The notes under the pieces are model-generated. The model was given only the letters and a program-made list of their open reading frames with translations. It was not told the DNA's origin and did not search any database. A DNA stretch of 64,000 nucleotides from Verrucomicrobiales bacterium. GTDB lineage: Bacteria > Verrucomicrobiota > Verrucomicrobiia > Verrucomicrobiales > DEV007. Positions 60,546-64,000 of the stretch are shown in pieces. The stretch's first letter is position 1. Every line of letters starts with the position of its first letter. The DNA is taken from NCBI GenBank assembly GCA_029213265.1, contig JARGNG010000002.1, forward strand, positions 1-64,000. The letters run 5' to 3'. The position numbers and the translations under genes were made by a program.

Positions 60546-61799
60546 TTACCCAAGGCGGCTCTTGTAGTCATCGTAGCTGAACTCACGAACTACCTCGATG
60601 TCGCCGTCCTCCTGAAGAATGGCGATGGAGGGGAGTCGTACGCCGTTGAAGGTAGTATTCTTCACCATGGTGTAGTGAGACATGTCATGAAAGACAATCT
60701 GTTGCCCGATTTCGAGTGGTTCGTCGAAGCTGTAGTCCCCGATGACATCTCCCGAAAGGCAGGTCGGTGCTCCGAGGCGGTAGGTGTGGGGCTTTTCTCC
60801 CGGTTCGCCGGCTCCCTCCACATCGGGGCGGTAGGGCATCTCGAGGACATCCGGCATGTGGGCTGTGGCGGAGACATCGAGTACTGCAATTTGCATTCCG
60901 TTTTCAACCAGGTCGATGACGCGACCGACGAGGACTCCCGTTCCGGTGGAAATGGCTTCTCCGGGTTCGAGATAGATCTGCAAGCGGGGATAACGGGCCT
61001 GTAGTTCACGAATGACCCGGATGAGACGATCCACATCGTATCCGGGACTGGTGATGAGGTGGCCTCCACCCATGTTGAGCCACTTCATCCGCTTGAGGTA
61101 GGTATCGAATTTTGCGATGACATGCTCCAGTGTGCGCTCCAGAGCATCGGCTCCCTGCTCGCAAAGAGTGTGAAAGTGAAGACCTTCGATTCCCTCCATG
61201 TCTTCCTCATCCATCCGCGAAGAGAGGACTCCAAAGCGCGATCCCGGAGCGCAGGGGTTGTAAATCTCGGCGACCGCTTCCGCATATTCGGGATTGATCC
61301 GAAGTCCGGCAGAAACAGGGCGTTCGGCAGCGAGAAGCTCTTCCCGAAACCGCTTCCATTGGCTGAGTGAGTTGAACACGATGTGGTCGGAGATTTCCAG
61401 AAGAGCCGATATTTCCTCTTCCGTGTAAGCGGGAGAAAATACATGGACCTCGCCTCCGAATTCTTCGGCTCCGAGCCGGGCTTCGTGAAGCCCACTTGCG
61501 GTGGTCCCGGAGAGGTAATTTCTCAGAGTCGGGTAAAGATTGAAACAGGCGAAGGCCTTCTGCGCGAGAAGGACACGGGCCCCCGTTTCTTCTTCGACGC
61601 GTTTGAGGATGAGGCCGTTCCTGTGGAAGGCGGCGTGATCCATGAGATAGCAGGGAGTCTTGAGCGCATGTTTCTCCGCCGCGACCGTGAGGAGCGAAAA
61701 GGTGGTTTTCGGATCATCTGCCGATGGAAGGTCGAATTGCGGCACTTCAGGATTGGCGTTCAGGGAAAGTTCCGGTTGCTGGGTGGGCTTGATATTCAT
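60546..61799 (-). CDS. nspC: Carboxynorspermidine/carboxyspermidine decarboxylase
   Basis: 417 aa from ATG 61799 (an earlier start in the frame is less likely). It is a fold-III PLP decarboxylase: PLP-Lys81 in LLAQKAFACF, the glycine loop LNMGGGHLI, the diphosphate-binding LEPGEAI, and the catalytic Cys in PTCLSGDV. This short alanine-racemase-fold form, lacking extra domains, is NspC. It removes CO2 from carboxyspermidine (or carboxynorspermidine) to give spermidine or norspermidine. Overall order and strand match the dehydrogenase upstream (191 nt) and agmatinase downstream (8 nt). Confidence 0.93.
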   Translation of the reverse strand: MNIKPTQQPELSLNANPEVPQFDLPSADDPKTTFSLLTVAAEKHALKTPCYLMDHAAFHRNGLILKRVEEETGARVLLAQKAFACFNLYPTLRNYLSGTTASGLHEARLGAEEFGGEVHVFSPAYTEEEISALLEISDHIVFNSLSQWKRFREELLAAERPVSAGLRINPEYAEAVAEIYNPCAPGSRFGVLSSRMDEEDMEGIEGLHFHTLCEQGADALERTLEHVIAKFDTYLKRMKWLNMGGGHLITSPGYDVDRLIRVIRELQARYPRLQIYLEPGEAISTGTGVLVGRVIDLVENGMQIAVLDVSATAHMPDVLEMPYRPDVEGAGEPGEKPHTYRLGAPTCLSGDVIGDYSFDEPLEIGQQIVFHDMSHYTMVKNTTFNGVRLPSIAILQEDGDIEVVREFSYDDYKSRLG

Positions 61800-61990
61800 G
61801 GAAAAGGAAAATGTGAAAGAGAATGATTTGGGTCGACACGGGTACCCGGAAAACAAGGGGGATTAGAAAAAGCGCGAAGCGCGAAAGCTGAATGCAGTCG
61901 GTCTTGCGACGACGCTTCAGAAGTCAGACGACAGGATTTCCGGCGGAAATCGGTCTGCTGAACGGCACAGGTCGGAAAGCGACGCTGTGC
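61800..61990. other. 191-bp spacer in the polyamine operon with a small hairpin
   Basis: The spacer lies between the dehydrogenase stop and the decarboxylase start. GGCACAG (61964-61970) and CTGTGCC (61985-61991) form a perfect 7-bp stem that begins at the dehydrogenase stop. It could weaken readthrough, since the gap is long for this operon. No frame in it is convincing. Confidence 0.35.
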
Positions 61991-63208
61991 CTACGGTTCT
62001 AATAATTGATCTTCTTCACGGACATGCCAGGGGAGTCCCCAGGCATTGAGATCATCCATGAAGAGATCGGGGTCGAGCTGCTCGACATTCCAAACACCCG
62101 GTCGCAGCCACGCTCCGGACATCAGTTGGCGGGCACCAATCATAGCAGGCACACCAGCGGTGTAGCTGATGGCCTGACTTTTTACTTCTTCGAAGCAGGC
62201 CTGGTGATCGCAAATATTGTAAACAAACCGGGTTCCGATCTCTCCGGTCTCTTTGAGTTTTCCGGTGATGAGGCAACCAATACAGGTTTTGCCTTTCGTC
62301 AGTGGACCGAGAGAAGCGGGATCGGGAAGCACCTGCTTCAGAAACTGCAGCGGTGCGATCTGCTGTCCCTCAAATTCAATCGGCTCGATCGAGGTCATGC
62401 CGACGTTCTCGAGAACCTGAAGATGAGTGATGTATTTCTCCGAAAAAGTCATCCAGAAACGAATCCGCTCGAGCCCGGGAAGGTTCTTGGCGAGGCTTTC
62501 GAGTTCTTCGTGATAGAGAAGATAAATCCGGCGGTTGCCAACTTCCGGGTCGGGAAATTCGAAGTCCCGACTCACCGACAAAGCGGGAATCTCTTTCCAC
62601 TCCCCCTTTTCCCAATAGCGACCATTCGCGGTGATCTCCCGGATGTTGATCTCAGGATTGAAATTCGTGGCAAAAGGAAGCCCGTGATCCCCGGCATTGG
62701 CATCGAGGATATCCACTGTCGTGATTTCATCGAACCAATGTTTCAGGGCATAGGCACAGAAAACGTTGGTCACACCAGGATCAAATCCTGACCCGAGAAT
62801 GGCAGTGAGACCGGCGTCGCGAAAGCGGTCCTGATACTCCCACTGCCACTTGTATTCGAAATGCGGATCGTCGAGGGGCTCGTAATTTGCCGTGTCGAGA
62901 TAGTGCACTCCTGCCTCCAGGCAGGCATCCATCAGGGTGAGATCCTGATAGGGGAGCGCGATATTGAGCAGGATCTTCGGCTGAATGTCTTTCAGAAACG
63001 CAGCGGTCTCGGCGACGTTGTCAGCATCGAGTGCGGCGGTTTTGATTTCGACTCCGGTTGATTTGAGAATATCCGCCGCGATGGCATCGCATTTGGATTT
63101 GGTCCGGCTGACGAGCCAGATTTCTCCAAAGGTTTCTGCGTCTTGCGCACATTTGTGAGCAACCACATTCCCGACGCCTCCTGCGCCCACTATGACAGTT
63201 CGAATCAT
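61991..63208 (-). CDS. Carboxynorspermidine/carboxyspermidine dehydrogenase (saccharopine-dehydrogenase-like)
   Basis: 405 aa from ATG 63208; upstream frame is rejected because the Rossmann motif starts directly here (MIRTVIVGAGGVGNVVAHKC). The saccharopine-dehydrogenase family features continue with NIALPYQDLTLMDACLEAGV, YLDTANYEP and GSGFDPGVTNVFCAYAL. The LYS9-like protein next to NspC is the known carboxyspermidine dehydrogenase. It condenses putrescine (or diaminopropane) with aspartate semialdehyde and reduces the imine with NADPH. It is the first gene of the polyamine operon and is divergent from a carboxylesterase gene. Confidence 0.92.
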   Translation of the reverse strand: MIRTVIVGAGGVGNVVAHKCAQDAETFGEIWLVSRTKSKCDAIAADILKSTGVEIKTAALDADNVAETAAFLKDIQPKILLNIALPYQDLTLMDACLEAGVHYLDTANYEPLDDPHFEYKWQWEYQDRFRDAGLTAILGSGFDPGVTNVFCAYALKHWFDEITTVDILDANAGDHGLPFATNFNPEINIREITANGRYWEKGEWKEIPALSVSRDFEFPDPEVGNRRIYLLYHEELESLAKNLPGLERIRFWMTFSEKYITHLQVLENVGMTSIEPIEFEGQQIAPLQFLKQVLPDPASLGPLTKGKTCIGCLITGKLKETGEIGTRFVYNICDHQACFEEVKSQAISYTAGVPAMIGARQLMSGAWLRPGVWNVEQLDPDLFMDDLNAWGLPWHVREEDQLLEP

Positions 63209-63353
63209 CAAATTTTGAGGCGTGGAATTTGGCGGTTTGTCGTCCAAAGTCAACGGGAAAGAGAGGGCTTCGGAACGAGAAAAACCGGGCGTCACGCACA
63301 GTGCCTGCTTGTTTATGGCGAGCGGATTCGATACCCTCCGGATCTCGTCTGCC

Positions 63354-64000
63354 ATGAAAATCACTTCCTGCCTTTTCGGTCTCTTTTTTCTTGTCCTCAG
63401 CCAACCGGCACTGTCGGCGCCTGAGGTTCTGCGCGACATCGCCTACGACGATGAGCATGAAGCGCAGGTTCTGGATGTCTATCGGGTGGAGTCAAAGGAG
63501 CCGAGTCCCGTCATGCTCTACATTCATGGGGGAGGCTGGAGGGCAGGTTCGAAGAACAGGATTCCCGGGTTTTTGGCCCGGGGGGTGGAGGAAGGCATCT
63601 ATTCGGTGGTCTCGGTGGAATATCGCTTCACGGATGTGGCGGTTCATCCTGCTCAGGTGAATGACTGCGTCCGTGCAATTCAGTTTGTGAGATCGAAAGC
63701 TAAGAAGTGGAATCTGGATCCGGATCGGATCGGCGTGACCGGCGGATCGGCGGGAGCGCATTTGTCCCTGTGGATTGCTCTTCACGATGAACTCGCGAAT
63801 CCTGAATCAGAGGATCCGGTGGAACGCGAATCCTCCCGTGTTTCCTGTGCCATCGGATTTGCCGGCCCGACAGACTGGAGTCTCTTGAGCGAGCTTCGTC
63901 ATGATCACCCTGCCTATCGGCAGCTTCTCGGATACGAGCCCGGAACACCGGCGGAGAAAATGGAGGAAGCGAAAATGAAGAGCGTTTCACCGATCACCTT
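63354..64000 (+). CDS. Alpha/beta-hydrolase carboxylesterase, exported, 3' end cut by window
   Basis: 215 codons visible from ATG 63354, with a signal peptide (MKITSCLFGLFFLVLSQPAL). The oxyanion motif HGGGW is at 58-62 and the nucleophile elbow GGSAG is at 130-134 (Ser132), as in the lipase/esterase family IV (HSL-type) used on acetylated sugars. The catalytic Asp and His would lie past the window edge. It is divergent from the polyamine operon with 145 bp between starts. Confidence 0.9.
   Translation, partial: MKITSCLFGLFFLVLSQPALSAPEVLRDIAYDDEHEAQVLDVYRVESKEPSPVMLYIHGGGWRAGSKNRIPGFLARGVEEGIYSVVSVEYRFTDVAVHPAQVNDCVRAIQFVRSKAKKWNLDPDRIGVTGGSAGAHLSLWIALHDELANPESEDPVERESSRVSCAIGFAGPTDWSLLSELRHDHPAYRQLLGYEPGTPAEKMEEAKMKSVSPIT

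Overview
The window reads as chromosomal DNA from a bacterium of the Planctomycetota-Verrucomicrobiota-Chlamydiota group, most likely a verrucomicrobium. The evidence is the set of families seen: a Rhodopirellula/Verrucomicrobium-type ECF sigma factor with a FecR partner, planctomycete-type cytochrome/DUF1549/DUF1553 and DUF1501 proteins, DUF1592/DUF1552 proteins, many Tat-exported Gfo/Idh/MocA oxidoreductases, sulfatases, DUF1080 and PQQ-propeller proteins, and a carboxyspermidine route to polyamines. Genes are dense, G+C is moderately high, and most products carry Sec, Tat or lipoprotein signals. I saw no rRNA, tRNA, CRISPR array, insertion sequence or phage gene.

Layout, left to right. 1-2108: the end of a type I secretion ATPase gene and its HlyD-type adaptor, followed by two small unknown ORFs and an unusual interleaved inverted repeat. 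2715-9405 (minus): a sigma / FecR / cytochrome-DUF1549-DUF1553 / DUF1501 operon whose first three genes are joined by ATGA overlaps. 10161-16282: a XylR-like LacI/AraC regulator facing galactokinase, mutarotase, a sodium/sugar symporter and a hydroxypyruvate-isomerase-like gene. 16347-21782: a membrane protein, a secreted phosphatase fused to a DUF900 hydrolase, and a divergent vWA-like membrane protein. 21783-22433: a 650-bp decayed stretch with a WD40 relic and a strong hairpin. 22434-28583: DUF1592, DUF1552, ankyrin and GYF/membrane genes in one direction.

28584-38361: household and mixed genes: a propeller protein, a DEAD-box RNA helicase, a PIG-L deacetylase, an endonuclease/phosphatase, DUF465 and DksA-like small proteins, a ceramidase-like enzyme, a parvulin isomerase with a clear terminator, and a Gfo/Idh oxidoreductase. 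38502-46939: a cytochrome c lipoprotein, propeller and Ig-like trio, an alpha/beta hydrolase, a sulfatase, another oxidoreductase and two tandem secretin-domain-like exported proteins. 46971-59678: a locus that looks devoted to breaking down complex carbohydrate (esterases, beta-helix, propeller hydrolase, GH18, SGNH, DUF1080), centred on a fused amidohydrolase/class-III aminotransferase. 59665-63208 (minus): carboxyspermidine dehydrogenase, carboxyspermidine decarboxylase and agmatinase. The window ends inside a carboxylesterase gene.

The items most worth following are the amidohydrolase-aminotransferase fusion, the phosphatase-DUF900 fusion, the three dispersed AACAGGGTT/AACCCTGTT palindromes (one interleaved with a second inverted repeat), the tandem secretin-domain-like pair, and the FecR protein with a DNRLRE-like outer module.
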